Assembly: GCA_030041215.1 (NCBI GenBank)
Contig: JASHOH010000015.1
Location: forward strand, 1-64,000
Reading direction: 5' to 3'
Length of the DNA stretch: 64,000 bases
DNA from: Candidatus Sulfotelmatobacter sp.
GTDB taxonomy: Bacteria; Acidobacteriota; Terriglobia; Terriglobales; Acidobacteriaceae
In this document: piece after piece, positions 23,856 through 33,360 of the stretch
How positions within the stretch are numbered: position 1 is the stretch's first letter
How the letters are laid out: every line of letters starts with the position of its first letter
Program-made: the position numbers and the translations under genes
Notes under the pieces: generated by a model
What the model saw: only the letters and a program-made list of their open reading frames with translations
Told to the model about the DNA's origin: nothing
The model's database searches: none

Positions 23856-25295
23856 TTAGTGACTTAGCTTCCCCGCCTCTTCGCAAATTCTCCTCCAAGC
23901 ATTGACCACGTGCCTTTCCTGCGTATTCGTCTGCCCTACACACAATCGCAACGTCAGTTTTCCATTCAGCTTCGTATGCGTGAGAAACAGATCGCCACTC
24001 CGGTTCAGACGATCCATAATCTTTTGATTCGCTTCATCGCCGGCTTTGTGGCGGAAACAAACTAGGTTCAGCGGGGCCGACGCGGCCAATTCGAAGCGCT
24101 CATCTTTTCGCACCCAGTCGCCAAACTGTTGTGCCAGCCGCACGTGCTCGCGAACGTGGTGCTGCAAGCCTTCGATTCCATAATGCCGGATCACAAACCA
24201 TAACTTGAGCGAACGAAATCGCCGGCCAAGCGGAATGTGCCAATCGCGATAGTCGATCACCGCGCCCGTCTCCGTTGCCTGATTGCGTAGATATTCCGGC
24301 AGAATACTCAACGTCTTGATCAGCGCCTTGCGGTCAGCTACCCAGAAGCAGTCGCAGTCAAAGTTGGTGAACATCCACTTATGCGGATTGAAGCAGTAAC
24401 TGTCAGCAAACTCGACTCCATTTTGCAGATGACGAAATTCCGGACACAACGCTGCAGTGCCTGACATCGCCGCATCCACGTGTAGCCAGAGATTGTGCTG
24501 GCGGCAGATACGGGCGATCTCAGCAATCGGGTCCATGGCGTTCGAAGATGTCGTGCCCATCGTCGCGCACACGAAGCAGGGAAGCAGTCCGGCGCGCTTG
24601 TCCGCTTCAATCTGCTTTGCTAGCGCCTCAGGGCGCATGGCGAAGTTTCCATCCACTTCGATCAATCGCAAATTGGAAACGCCAATGCCCGCAACCATCG
24701 CCGCTTTTTCCAAAGACGAATGCGTCTGCGTGGACGCATAGGCAACGATGCGGCCATCGCTCCCTGTTTGATTGCTCGTGTAGTTGGTAGCTCTTTCGCG
24801 CGCAGCCAGCAAAGCGCACAAACTGGAGCTGGAAGCCGTGTCCTGAATGACTCCGCCGCCCGTGCTCGACGAGAGGAATTTGTCCGGCAGGCCGAGCATG
24901 GGCACCAGCCAGTCGAGTACGTGCGTTTCAAGCTCCGTGCAGGCCGGGCTCGTCGACCACAGCATTCCCTGCACGCCAAGGCCCGAGGAGAGCAAATCGC
25001 CGAGGATTGCCGGTCCCGATGCGTTGCAGGGGAAGTAGGCAAAAAAGTTCGGCGATTGCCAGTGGGTGATGCCGGGAAGAATCAGCTTGTCCATGTCGTT
25101 AAGGATCGCATCGAATCGCTCGCCTTTTTCGGGTGCAACTTTAGGGAGCGACACACGAATCTGGCCTGGTTTCACCTGTGAAAGCACAGGGAATGACTCG
25201 ATCCGTGAATGGTAGTCGGCGATCCAGTCGACCACGGCGTGACCGTAGCAGCGGAATTCCTCGGGAGTCATGTGAAAGGATTTTTCGTCGGGCAA
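23856..25295 (-). CDS. PLP-dependent group II decarboxylase (aromatic amino acid type)
   Basis: 479 residues, aromatic-L-amino-acid/tyrosine decarboxylase family. Marks: N-terminal DYHSRIESFPVLSQVKPGQ; TSPACTELETHVLDWL; the PLP-stacking region with HVDAAMSGTAALCPE (Asp binds the pyridine nitrogen); and the PLP lysine in FNPHKWMFTNFDC. The long N-terminal arm is typical of this family rather than of glutamate decarboxylase. Likely substrate is an aromatic amino acid such as tryptophan, tyrosine or phenylalanine; which one cannot be decided here. It stands alone, convergent with the patatin gene. Confidence 0.88.
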   Translation of the reverse strand: MPDEKSFHMTPEEFRCYGHAVVDWIADYHSRIESFPVLSQVKPGQIRVSLPKVAPEKGERFDAILNDMDKLILPGITHWQSPNFFAYFPCNASGPAILGDLLSSGLGVQGMLWSTSPACTELETHVLDWLVPMLGLPDKFLSSSTGGGVIQDTASSSSLCALLAARERATNYTSNQTGSDGRIVAYASTQTHSSLEKAAMVAGIGVSNLRLIEVDGNFAMRPEALAKQIEADKRAGLLPCFVCATMGTTSSNAMDPIAEIARICRQHNLWLHVDAAMSGTAALCPEFRHLQNGVEFADSYCFNPHKWMFTNFDCDCFWVADRKALIKTLSILPEYLRNQATETGAVIDYRDWHIPLGRRFRSLKLWFVIRHYGIEGLQHHVREHVRLAQQFGDWVRKDERFELAASAPLNLVCFRHKAGDEANQKIMDRLNRSGDLFLTHTKLNGKLTLRLCVGQTNTQERHVVNAWRRICEEAGKLSH

Positions 25296-25344
25296 GTGAG
25301 ACCTCGAAGCGTACGTCAGATCAGCTTAAGAACGACTCAGGCTT

Positions 25345-25421
25345 TCCTTCGTGTACCTTAGTGTCCTGGTTTCCAAATCTTCAGAAGGAAAAACCACAAA
25401 ACACACGAACGTACACAAAGG
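25345..25421. repeat. CCTT-GTGTAC...GGTTT imperfect inverted repeat
   Basis: CCTTCGTGTACCTTAGTGTCCTGGTTT (25345-25371) is mirrored by AAACCACAAAACACACGAACGTACACAAAGG (25391-25421). It fills most of the 129-bp space between the decarboxylase and the methyltransferase genes, both on the minus strand. It could act as an RNA 3' end for the methyltransferase, whose stop lies 4 bp away. Confidence 0.55.
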
Positions 25422-25424
25422 ACA

Positions 25425-26189
25425 TCACTTCAGCTTTCCAAAATACAATCTTGTTTTGTACTCGAAGGCCACTCGGCCATCAACCGCGCATGCATCATGA
25501 ATTCCCCGCAGCTCGCGCAGCATCGGCACATGCTTCCGATGTTCCGGCCCTGGCGCATACGACGATGACAGCAGACGCCCTTCCAGACCCCTGTAGTCGA
25601 ATTCCTGCCGCATCTCAAACGTTCGTTCTTCGTATCCTACAAGGTCGAAGAATTCGTTCACGGCCGCGGTCGTGCGTTCGTGGCGGACCTCTTCGTAATC
25701 AGTGCCGTAAGTCAGCAGCAGTTGCTCATACTCGCGCAGAAATCTGGTGGAATCGACAACCCGTTCGTTCCACAGCAGCACCAGCCAGCCTCCAGGCTTC
25801 AAAATGCGAACGAACTCGTCTCGCGCACGCGTGCGATCAAACCAGTGCGCAGCCTGAGCCGACGTCACAAAATCGACGTATTCATTCGGCAGAGTTGTAT
25901 CTTCGGCAGTCCCGGCAACGCTCGTGAACCTGGGAAACTCTGCCAGCAGACGCTCACCTGCCGCACGCATTTCCGCGTTGGGTTCAACTCCGAGAACCGG
26001 GTTGCCGTTTTCCAGCAGCACGCGCGTCCAAAGGCCTGTCCCGCTTGCGATGTCGGCGACGACGTGCTGGGACGTAAGTCCGCATTCCTCTTTTAGCGTT
26101 TCCATTACCTCAGCAGGGTATCCCGGCCGGTAGCGCACATAGTTCTCGACTCGATCTGAAAAGCGTCTGGTCGCGTTGGAAGCAGGCAT
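25425..26189 (-). CDS. Class I SAM-dependent methyltransferase
   Basis: 254 residues, UbiE/Methyltransf_11-like fold. SAM-binding motif I is VADIASGTGLWTRVLLENG, acidic residue of motif II in VLGVEPNAEM, then DFVTSAQAAHWFD and LKPGGWLVLLWNERV. The start FSDRVENYVRYRPGYPAEVM is the hallmark of the small-molecule methyltransferase branch found in many genomes. Substrate unknown. No partner gene points to a pathway. Confidence 0.87.
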   Translation of the reverse strand: MPASNATRRFSDRVENYVRYRPGYPAEVMETLKEECGLTSQHVVADIASGTGLWTRVLLENGNPVLGVEPNAEMRAAGERLLAEFPRFTSVAGTAEDTTLPNEYVDFVTSAQAAHWFDRTRARDEFVRILKPGGWLVLLWNERVVDSTRFLREYEQLLLTYGTDYEEVRHERTTAAVNEFFDLVGYEERTFEMRQEFDYRGLEGRLLSSSYAPGPEHRKHVPMLRELRGIHDACAVDGRVAFEYKTRLYFGKLK

Positions 26190-26385
26190 GAGCTGGTGCT
26201 GGCATTGTTTTCATCTTGCCAGCACAACGATTTTAATTGCAGGATAGTGCTGTTGTCCTTCTGCGCAGTCTTCCCGAGAATGCCAATCCTGAACGAACTG
26301 CGGCAATAATCATAAGGAAGGGAAGTTCGACTCCCCAGCCGGATGAGATACCATTCAAACTAAGCGCGGAGAGTTGTGGTCACAC

Positions 26386-27135
26386 ATGAGAATCGTCATT
26401 AAAGTCGGCACCAGCCTGATCGCTCCCAGCGGTCAGATCGACGCCAATCTGCTACGCGGGCTCGTCGATCAATTCGACCTCAACAGGAACGAGTACCTGA
26501 TTGTTACTTCGGGTGCAATCGCCGCCGGAATGTCGGGATTGGGGTTGCGCCGGCGTCCCAGAAATGTTGAAGGCATGCAGGCCTGCGCCGCCGTGGGCCA
26601 GAGCCAGCTGATGCACACCTACGAGCGTCTGTTCTTTGGGAAGAAAGTTGTGGCGCAACTGCTGCTCTCGAGTGACGATTTTACCTCGCCTGTGCGCTAT
26701 CGAAATTTACAAAATGCACTAGCTGAGTTGCTCTCCCTGGGAGTTGTGCCCATCGTGAATGAGAATGACAGTGTCTCGGTCCGCGAATTAGTAGGCGCTT
26801 TCGGCGACAACGACGAGCTAAGTGCGTTGCTGGCGACCGCCGTGAAGGCGCATTGGCTTTTGCTTCTCACCGACGTGGACGGCTTCTACATGCCCAACGG
26901 GCGCAAAAAGCCGAAGCTGGTCCGCGTGGTGCGCAAGCTCACTCCCGCCTTGGAAGCTCAATGCAACGGTAAAAACGCTCTGGGGCGCGGTGGCATGATT
27001 TCCAAATTGCGCGCCGCCAAGCTCGCCAGCGAAGGCGGCGTGCACGTGGCAATTGTGAACGGACGGCATCCTCACAGCATCAAGCTGGCGCTGGAACGCA
27101 AGATCGGAACGTATTTTCCTCCGAGAGAAAACTAG
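26386..27135 (+). CDS. proB: Glutamate 5-kinase, without PUA domain
   Basis: First enzyme of proline synthesis: phosphorylates glutamate to gamma-glutamyl phosphate. 249 residues from MRIVIKVGTS; an alternative GTG lies 12 bp upstream. Amino-acid-kinase fold with VKVGTS-type start, TSGAIAAGMSGLG, the NENDSVS substrate loop, FGDNDELSALLA, LLTDVDGFYM and GRGGMISKLRAAKLA. E. coli ProB has about 110 more residues forming a PUA domain; this protein stops at the end of the kinase domain (KIGTYFPPREN), as several other bacterial ProB proteins do. Two bp from proA. Confidence 0.95.
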   Translation: MRIVIKVGTSLIAPSGQIDANLLRGLVDQFDLNRNEYLIVTSGAIAAGMSGLGLRRRPRNVEGMQACAAVGQSQLMHTYERLFFGKKVVAQLLLSSDDFTSPVRYRNLQNALAELLSLGVVPIVNENDSVSVRELVGAFGDNDELSALLATAVKAHWLLLLTDVDGFYMPNGRKKPKLVRVVRKLTPALEAQCNGKNALGRGGMISKLRAAKLASEGGVHVAIVNGRHPHSIKLALERKIGTYFPPREN

Positions 27136-27137
27136 CG

Positions 27138-28391
27138 ATGGCCATAACAATTGCCAACTCGACTTCCACGCAGGAAAAACTGCTGCGCGCACGCGAAGCC
27201 GCATCAAAGCTGGCATTGCTTTCCACAGAAGAGAAAAATGCGCTGTTGCTTGCCATTGCCGACGCAATCGAGTCTCAGAGCGACTCAATTCTTGCGGCTA
27301 ACCGCGAGGACGTAGAAAGCTCTGGATTAGAAGGCGCCATGCGCGACCGGCTCCTGCTGACTCCGGCGCGAATAAAGGAAATGGTTCAGGGCGTCCGCGA
27401 AGTGGCTAAGCTGCCAGATCCAATCGGCGAAACTCTTGCCGAGTGGACGCGTCCAAACGGCTTGCACATCCGCAAGGTGCGCGTTCCGCTGGGTGTGGTG
27501 GGAATCATTTATGAATCCCGTCCGAACGTGACCGTTGACACGGCCGTGCTCGCTCTGAAAACCAGCAATGCAATTGTTTTGCGCGGCGGAAAAGAAGCGG
27601 CCGTAAGCAATCAGCGGCTCACCGAAATTATGGCGCGCGTTCCCGGTGTCCCCGACGGAGCGATTGCATTGCTCGATTCGAGATCGCGCCAATCGGTACA
27701 GGAGCTGATCAAGGCCCGCGGACTCGTCGATGTGATTATTCCTCGCGGTGGTGCAGGGTTGATTTCGTTTGTGACCGAGAATTCCGCTGTTCCGGTGATC
27801 GAAACTGGGGCAGGGAATTGCCACATTTTTGTAGACGAGTCCGCAGATTTCGAAATGGCCGATCGCATTATCATCAATGCCAAGACCTCGCGGCCCTCGG
27901 TTTGTAATGCAGCCGAGAAGCTGCTCGTGCACGAGCGAGTGGCTGCCTCGTACGTCCCGCGAATCGTGCAGAAGCTGATCGATGCAGGCGTTGAACTTAA
28001 AGGAGATGAAAAGTCACGCAGCCTGGCCGCCGGCTTGAGCGTTGCGCCAGCAAACGAACAGGACTGGTACGAGGAATATTTGCGATTATGCATGGCGGTG
28101 CGCGTAGTGGCGAATGTCGAAGAAGCCATCCGCCACATCAATCGTTATTCCACCAGGCACTCGGAGTCGATCGTCACGCGCAACGAGGCAAATGCACGCA
28201 AGTTCCTGCGCGGCGTGGATTCTGCCGCGGTCTACCGGAATGCCTCAACTCGATTTACTGATGGCGGCGAATTCGGCTTCGGGGCGGAAATGGGCATCAG
28301 CACGCAGAAACTTCACTGCCGCGGGCCCTTCGCTTTGGCCGAGTTAACTTCTTCGAAGTACGAAATCCTAGGGACTGGGCAGGTGCGGTGA
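27138..28391 (+). CDS. proA: Glutamate-5-semialdehyde dehydrogenase
   Basis: Reduces gamma-glutamyl phosphate to glutamate semialdehyde, which cyclises toward proline. 417 residues, normal. Aldehyde-dehydrogenase fold with VPLGVVGIIYESRPNVT, LRGGKEA, IPRGGAGLI and the catalytic Cys in AKTSRPSVCNAAEKLL. C-terminal DGGEFGFGAEMGISTQKLH is highly conserved. Coupled to proB, so the two likely form a complex that protects the labile acyl phosphate. Confidence 0.97.
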   Translation: MAITIANSTSTQEKLLRAREAASKLALLSTEEKNALLLAIADAIESQSDSILAANREDVESSGLEGAMRDRLLLTPARIKEMVQGVREVAKLPDPIGETLAEWTRPNGLHIRKVRVPLGVVGIIYESRPNVTVDTAVLALKTSNAIVLRGGKEAAVSNQRLTEIMARVPGVPDGAIALLDSRSRQSVQELIKARGLVDVIIPRGGAGLISFVTENSAVPVIETGAGNCHIFVDESADFEMADRIIINAKTSRPSVCNAAEKLLVHERVAASYVPRIVQKLIDAGVELKGDEKSRSLAAGLSVAPANEQDWYEEYLRLCMAVRVVANVEEAIRHINRYSTRHSESIVTRNEANARKFLRGVDSAAVYRNASTRFTDGGEFGFGAEMGISTQKLHCRGPFALAELTSSKYEILGTGQVR

Positions 28392-28563
28392 ACTCCTTTG
28401 GCGCAGGGTCTTTCGCGTCGGGAAATGCCAGATAGTAATCGTGGTTTATGCTGACGTCGCTCAGGCCCCCAAGCGGCGTAAGTCTCAACACTTTCCATTT
28501 TTCTTCATTTGCACGCTCCCGCATCCGCTATGCTACCTTACTTGCTTTTGGTGCACGAGTCAC

Positions 28564-30729
28564 ATGAGATTTGTTTCATTGGCCTTTGTATCCCTGGTAG
28601 TTCTAACAGCGAACCAGTCCACGAGCGGCCATTTATCCCCATCCGGCGTTGCACGGCCTATCTTCGGTTTCCGCGACTCCGCCGCCGAATCCGTTATCGA
28701 ATCGCGTTTCCTCGTTGTCCCCGATCCCAGGTCGGCAGAAGAACACCTGCGCACACTGACGCAGGCTCCCCACATGGCCGGCACACCCGAGGACAAGGCC
28801 ACAGCCGATTACGTCGCCCGCAAATTTCGCGAAGCGGGACTCGAGACCGAAATCGTTGAATACAGAGTATGGTTCAACCAGCCAAAAGAAATCAGCGTAG
28901 ACATTACTGCCCCAGCCGGAGTCGAAATGCACGGCCCGACCCGTGAGCACGTTGATGGCGATCCCTATGACAATGACCCACGGGTGGTTATGCCATTCAA
29001 TGCGATGTCTCCGTCTGGTGATGTTGCAGCCGATGTTGTCTATGGCAATTACGGCACGCCAGAAGACTTCGAGAAGCTGGAAAAACTGAAAATCGATGTG
29101 CGCGGCAGGATCGTGCTGATGCGATACGGCCAGAACTTTCGCGGAGTAAAGCTATTCATCGCACAGCAGCACGGCGCCGCCGGAGTCATTCTCTATTCCG
29201 ATCCGTTCGATGACGGCTGGCGCCGTGGCGATAAGTATCCCGATGGCCCATGGCGTCCCGATACCGGAGTGCAGCGCGGATCGGTGGGGTACATGTTCGA
29301 GTTTCCTGGCGACCCTACAACTCCGGGATTCCCGTCTCTGCCGTCGCTTCCGGAAAGCAAACGTATTTCTCCCGAGAAGTCGGCGCAAATGCCGAAAATT
29401 CCTGTGACCCCGCTCTCCTACCACGATGCCGCGCCCATTTTGCAACACCTCGGTGGGCCTGATTCGCCGCGCGAATGGCAGGGCTCGCTGCCCTTTACCT
29501 ATCACGTGGGGCCAGGGCCGGTGCGCGTGAAGATGCATCTCAAACAGGATTACCAGTACCGCACCATCTGGGATGTGATCGGCCGCGTTCGCGGCAGCGA
29601 ATGGCCGGACGAGTGGGTGATTGCAGGCAATCATCGCGACGCATGGGTTTACGGCGCAGTCGATCCCAACAGCGGCACGGCTGCCATGCTCGAGGCCGTA
29701 CACGGCGTGGGAGAGTTGCTCAAGTCCGGCTGGAAGCCGAAGCGCACCATGATCTTTGCAAGCTGGGATGGGGAAGAAGAGGGGCTGATGGGTTCGACCG
29801 AGTGGGCCGAGCAATACGAATCCGAACTCGAGGAAGCTGCAGCATACTTCAACATGGATGTGGCAGTTTCCGGTCCACGATTCGGCGCCTCAGCAGTTCC
29901 CAGTCTCAAACAGTTTGTGCGGGACGTGACGAAGGCTGTCGCCAGTCCCAAGGGCGGAACGGTGTACGAAGAGTGGCAGAAGCTGGATCAGCCGGGCGCT
30001 CCACTCACGTTATCACCTGCCGAAGCCAGTGCAGATTCGCGTCGCCAGCCCGCCGCTCCCACGCAGGGGGAGCTTCCGGTCGGCGATCTCGGCAGCGGAT
30101 CGGATTACAGCGCATTCCAACAGCATCTCGGCGTGCCCTCAGTTGATATTGGATCCAGCGGCGCCTACGGTGTATACCACTCGGTCTTCGACAACTTCGC
30201 CTGGTTCAAGAAATTTGCTGATCCTGATTTCTTCTATGAGCAGCAAATGGCGCGGGTTTTTGGTTTGGAAGCGCTGCGCATGGCCGATGCCGACGTGCTG
30301 CCCTACGACTATGAGGACTATGGAAAAGAGATTGTCGCCTACGTCGACATGGCCAGAAAAAAGGCGGAAAACAAGCTCGGCAAAAATGCACCCGATATGA
30401 CCGTACTGATAACTGCTGCGAAGCATCTCCAGGATGCAGGAGCGAAGATGCTGGCGAAACAAAAAAGTCCACCCGAGAATCCCGAAGCGTTGAATCGAGG
30501 CCTGCGTGGCACCGAACACGCTCTGCTGTTGAAGCAGGGACTGCCGCATCGTCCGTGGTTTCGGCACGCGATTTACGCTCCGGGCGAATACACTGGCTAC
30601 GCGGCTGTGGTGATTCCGGGAGTGAACGAGGCTCTGGATAAAGGTGATGTGGAAGCCGCAAAGCAGCAAATCGCCATCCTGGCCGCAGCACTGGAGCGTG
30701 CGGCATCGGAGCTGGAGGGGCATCAGTAA
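28564..30729 (+). CDS. Exported M28 metallopeptidase (glutamate carboxypeptidase II-like)
   Basis: 721 residues from MRFVSLAFVSLVVLTANQ, a signal peptide; the track start 41 codons earlier is rejected. Layout as in human PSMA/GCPII: N-terminal helical part, PA domain (about 170-260; GRIVLMRYGQNFRGVKLFIAQ), M28 zinc domain, and a transferrin-receptor-like dimerisation domain at the C-terminus. Zinc ligands: His/Asp in GNHRDAWVYGAVDPNSG, Glu pair in SWDGEEEGLMG, Asp in NMDVAVSG, His in YHSVFDNFAWF. Likely releases C-terminal acidic residues from peptides outside the cytoplasm. Common as several paralogues in acidobacteria. Confidence 0.9.
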   Translation: MRFVSLAFVSLVVLTANQSTSGHLSPSGVARPIFGFRDSAAESVIESRFLVVPDPRSAEEHLRTLTQAPHMAGTPEDKATADYVARKFREAGLETEIVEYRVWFNQPKEISVDITAPAGVEMHGPTREHVDGDPYDNDPRVVMPFNAMSPSGDVAADVVYGNYGTPEDFEKLEKLKIDVRGRIVLMRYGQNFRGVKLFIAQQHGAAGVILYSDPFDDGWRRGDKYPDGPWRPDTGVQRGSVGYMFEFPGDPTTPGFPSLPSLPESKRISPEKSAQMPKIPVTPLSYHDAAPILQHLGGPDSPREWQGSLPFTYHVGPGPVRVKMHLKQDYQYRTIWDVIGRVRGSEWPDEWVIAGNHRDAWVYGAVDPNSGTAAMLEAVHGVGELLKSGWKPKRTMIFASWDGEEEGLMGSTEWAEQYESELEEAAAYFNMDVAVSGPRFGASAVPSLKQFVRDVTKAVASPKGGTVYEEWQKLDQPGAPLTLSPAEASADSRRQPAAPTQGELPVGDLGSGSDYSAFQQHLGVPSVDIGSSGAYGVYHSVFDNFAWFKKFADPDFFYEQQMARVFGLEALRMADADVLPYDYEDYGKEIVAYVDMARKKAENKLGKNAPDMTVLITAAKHLQDAGAKMLAKQKSPPENPEALNRGLRGTEHALLLKQGLPHRPWFRHAIYAPGEYTGYAAVVIPGVNEALDKGDVEAAKQQIAILAAALERAASELEGHQ

Positions 30730-30803
30730 GGTAGTGTTGCTCACTTCTACGTGCTACGTCGTGTTCTTTGATATTGTGAACAGTTCAAATTCTTCTCCCT
30801 TTC

Positions 30804-31451
30804 ATGAACACCACTCACGCTCTCGGACAGTTCCTGCGCACGCTGCCGCACTCGGCCGCAGCGACGTTTCTCGCTCTTTTCCCCATCGTCGACCCGTTCG
30901 GTGGCATCCCCATTTTCTTCAGTGTCACTTCCTCTTGGACCCCCGCTGACCGCCGCAAAACCGCCGTGAAAACCGGCCTCTGGGTCTTCGCAATTCTGGT
31001 CACATTCCTATTTTTCGGCCGTTTTGTGCTGCATTTCTTCGGCATCTCGCTTCCTGTGCTGAGGATTGCCGGCGGATTAATTGTCGCTAACACGGCCTGG
31101 GGCATGGTTACGTCTCACTCCCGCATTACTCCGGAAGAGACCGATGAAGCCCAGGAAAAAGAGGACATCTCCCTGACCCCACTCGCCATGCCTTTATTGT
31201 CCGGTCCGGGAGCTATCGGAGTCGTTATGGCCCTGGCGGCAGATGTGGATAGCTCTGCTTCCTACATCGGTATGGTCATCGGAATTGCAGCTATTGCGGT
31301 CAGCGTGACGCTGTTCCTTGTGCTGGGCGGACCACTGGTTCGCAGGCTGGGTCCGAACGCCGTCGGAGCCATCAACAAAATATTCGGCTTCCTGATTCTC
31401 GCCATTGCCGTCCAACTGGTCTGGGATGGTGTAGCCGACTTCAATACTTAG
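30804..31451 (+). CDS. MarC family integral membrane protein
   Basis: 215 residues with about six hydrophobic helices. The MarC/UPF0056 signature is FLALFPIVDPFGGIPIFFSVT at the N-terminus; a second mark is PLAMPLLSGPGAIGVV around residue 125, which repeats the first half pseudo-symmetrically. Some members were proposed as amino acid transporters (NAAT/SnatA); the multiple-antibiotic link of MarC itself was withdrawn. Function of this copy unknown. Confidence 0.9.
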   Translation: MNTTHALGQFLRTLPHSAAATFLALFPIVDPFGGIPIFFSVTSSWTPADRRKTAVKTGLWVFAILVTFLFFGRFVLHFFGISLPVLRIAGGLIVANTAWGMVTSHSRITPEETDEAQEKEDISLTPLAMPLLSGPGAIGVVMALAADVDSSASYIGMVIGIAAIAVSVTLFLVLGGPLVRRLGPNAVGAINKIFGFLILAIAVQLVWDGVADFNT

Positions 31452-31464
31452 TGGCGCGGTAAGA

Positions 31465-31541
31465 GTGTGGCGCGGGCATTCTTGCCCGCAACCCATGGAC
31501 TGACTCAGTGTGGCAAGGGCACTCCCGCCCGCGGCTTGCCG
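31465..31541. repeat. Two GTGTGGC-(GC/AA)GGGCA...GCCCGC palindromes
   Basis: GTGTGGCGCGGGCATTCTTGCCCGC is followed at once by the related GTGTGGCAAGGGCACTCCCGCCCGC. The first has the perfect stem GCGGGC / GCCCGC with loop ATTCTT; the second a stem GGCAAG / CTTGCC around the core. A third copy of the core (GCGGGCACTCCTGCCCGC) is at 61303-61320. No gene in 31452-31632. Confidence 0.7.
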
Positions 31542-31632
31542 GCTGCAGCGGCGGTAATTGCATTTTTTCCGAACCACGACCCTATCCCACACGTATCCGT
31601 AAATAAGCGCCTTTGCGCCCGGAGGTCTCCTA

Positions 31633-32286
31633 ATGCCCGGAAGATGGTTTCCCCGTTCAGCAGTGCTTCACAAGACAACGCTGGTCTGCCTGATCCTGGC
31701 GCCCCTATGTGCAGCCTCAGATCACTGGAAAAGCTGGGACTACGAGGAAAGCCGCAACGAGATCCGTGACTTCGTTTCCGGGGGATACATACACGTTCGC
31801 TTGAGAGTGGGCGATGTGCATATCCGCCCCAGCGGTTCCAACCAGATTCGCGTGCACTACACGGTCAGCTCGCGCAGCGAGAGCCACGTGAAAGATTCCC
31901 GCCTCGACATCGATATCCATGGGAACACCGCGGATCTTGATTTCCACACGACGGGCAACAATACGAGTGTCGATGTAGAGCTGGAAATTCCAAAAAATTC
32001 GAACCTCGATGTGCACGAAAAAGTTGGCGACCTTACCGTTGACGGCATTGAGGGCGACAAGGACCTGGATTTAGCAGTCGGTGATATTCGCATTGCAAGA
32101 GACGATTCCTCGTATCGCTTTGTGGATGCCAGCACCGGCATCGGAGACGTTGACGGAAGCGTGAACGGGAGAGACCGCGATGAGGTCAGCGGCTGGCTCG
32201 GCAAAACGCTCAAGTATCACGGAGATGGCAAGTATGAGCTGCACGCGCATGTGTCGGTTGGCGATATTACGCTCGGTGGGAAGTAG
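31633..32286 (+). CDS. Exported beta-helix-like protein, DUF4097-like
   Basis: 217 residues with a signal peptide (TLVCLILAPLCAASD). The mature part is a series of short beta-strand repeats: YIHVRLRVGDVHIRPS, LDIDIHGNTADLDFHT, VDVELEIPKNSNLDVHEKVGDLTVDGIEGD, LDLAVGDIRI, and ASTGIGDVDGSV. The GDL/GDI-rich periodicity is that of DUF4097/DUF4098 repeats, thought to fold as a right-handed beta helix at the cell surface. Role unknown. A GGAGG ribosome site lies upstream (CCCGGAGGTCTCCTAATG). Confidence 0.8.
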   Translation: MPGRWFPRSAVLHKTTLVCLILAPLCAASDHWKSWDYEESRNEIRDFVSGGYIHVRLRVGDVHIRPSGSNQIRVHYTVSSRSESHVKDSRLDIDIHGNTADLDFHTTGNNTSVDVELEIPKNSNLDVHEKVGDLTVDGIEGDKDLDLAVGDIRIARDDSSYRFVDASTGIGDVDGSVNGRDRDEVSGWLGKTLKYHGDGKYELHAHVSVGDITLGGK

Positions 32287-32313
32287 GCCGCCTGTATTTA
32301 ACCGCAAGGCCGC

Positions 32314-33081
32314 TTAAGCGGCTTCCAGCTTGCGATAGTCCCCAAGGATCTGCTTCAACTTCATTGCATTCTGCGCCGCGAATCCTGCCTGATCGTTATC
32401 GAAGTAGATGAAGACGTGCTTCAGTTTCTTACGCCAGGCTTGAATCTGCCGTGCCCAGGCGTGAAGCTGCTCATCGCTGTAGCTTCCCTGATATTTATTT
32501 CCCGGTCCGTGAAGCCTGATATAGGCGAAATCTGCTGTGATCTCCATCGGCGACTGAAAGCCTGCCAACTCAAAAATGCAATAGGCCGAGTTGTGGCGGT
32601 GAAGAGTTGCATAGATCTCAGGAACATTCCAGGTCGGGTTCCGGCATTCGACGACATAGCGATGTTTGCGGGGCAGAGCACGCAAAAACTCATCCAGGCG
32701 GTCCGCATTCAATTTCCAGCCAGGTGGCAGTTGAAAAAGAATGGGCCCCAGCTTTTTTCTCAGCTTGCGAATCTGGAGCATGAATCTCTTCACGCTCTCT
32801 TGGGGATCAGTCAACTTCTTGTTGTGCGTGATGTAGCGGCTTGCCTTCACCGCGAAACAAAAGTTCTCGGGGGTTTCCTTGCACCAGAGTTTGAGGGCCT
32901 CGGTCGTGGGCAAGCGGTAGAAGCTGTTGTTGATCTCCACCGAGTCGAAACGCTCGGCATAGAAGCGCAACATCTTCGCTGGCGGAAAGCCCGCGGGGTA
33001 AAAAGGCCCGCGCCAATGGGAGTAATGCCATCCGGAAGTGCCAATGTGTACGTGGCCGAAATTGGGATTCACGCTATTCAT
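32314..33081 (-). CDS. DUF72 (YecE-like) protein
   Basis: 255 residues from MNSVNPNFGHVHIGTSGWHY; the longer track start is less likely. TIM-barrel-like family with the hallmark HIGTSGWHYSHWRGPFYP, FYAERFDSVEINNSFYRLP, FCFAVKASRYITH, GPILFQLPPGWK, and a late IYFDNDQAGFAAQNA, which is very conserved. Biochemical activity is not established for the family. Convergent with the DUF4097-like gene. Confidence 0.92.
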   Translation of the reverse strand: MNSVNPNFGHVHIGTSGWHYSHWRGPFYPAGFPPAKMLRFYAERFDSVEINNSFYRLPTTEALKLWCKETPENFCFAVKASRYITHNKKLTDPQESVKRFMLQIRKLRKKLGPILFQLPPGWKLNADRLDEFLRALPRKHRYVVECRNPTWNVPEIYATLHRHNSAYCIFELAGFQSPMEITADFAYIRLHGPGNKYQGSYSDEQLHAWARQIQAWRKKLKHVFIYFDNDQAGFAAQNAMKLKQILGDYRKLEAA

Positions 33082-33360
33082 CTGTTCTATCGTTAAATGC
33101 GAGCGCCATACCTCCGGTTGTCGCCACAATCTCCGCCACAGAGCGAGGCAGCGAAGAGTCTAAGCCCAATACCACTATAGAACTTCTTATGTTATCGATA
33201 AGTGAGCCCTTTCACGCATTGCGATGAAGCGTGATATCCGAAGTGTGACATAAGTAACTTCTGGGCCTTCCAAAGTAACCCCCCCATTCGAGCCATTCTC
33301 AGGCGCTGCATCTTCGGTTGTACTAGTACCGGTGGACACTCCTAAGGAGATACCACAGTA

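Noticed and set aside
33175-33215. CTTAT...ATAAG inverted pair upstream of the 161-residue ORF
   Set aside because: Only a 5-bp stem; not distinguishable from chance.
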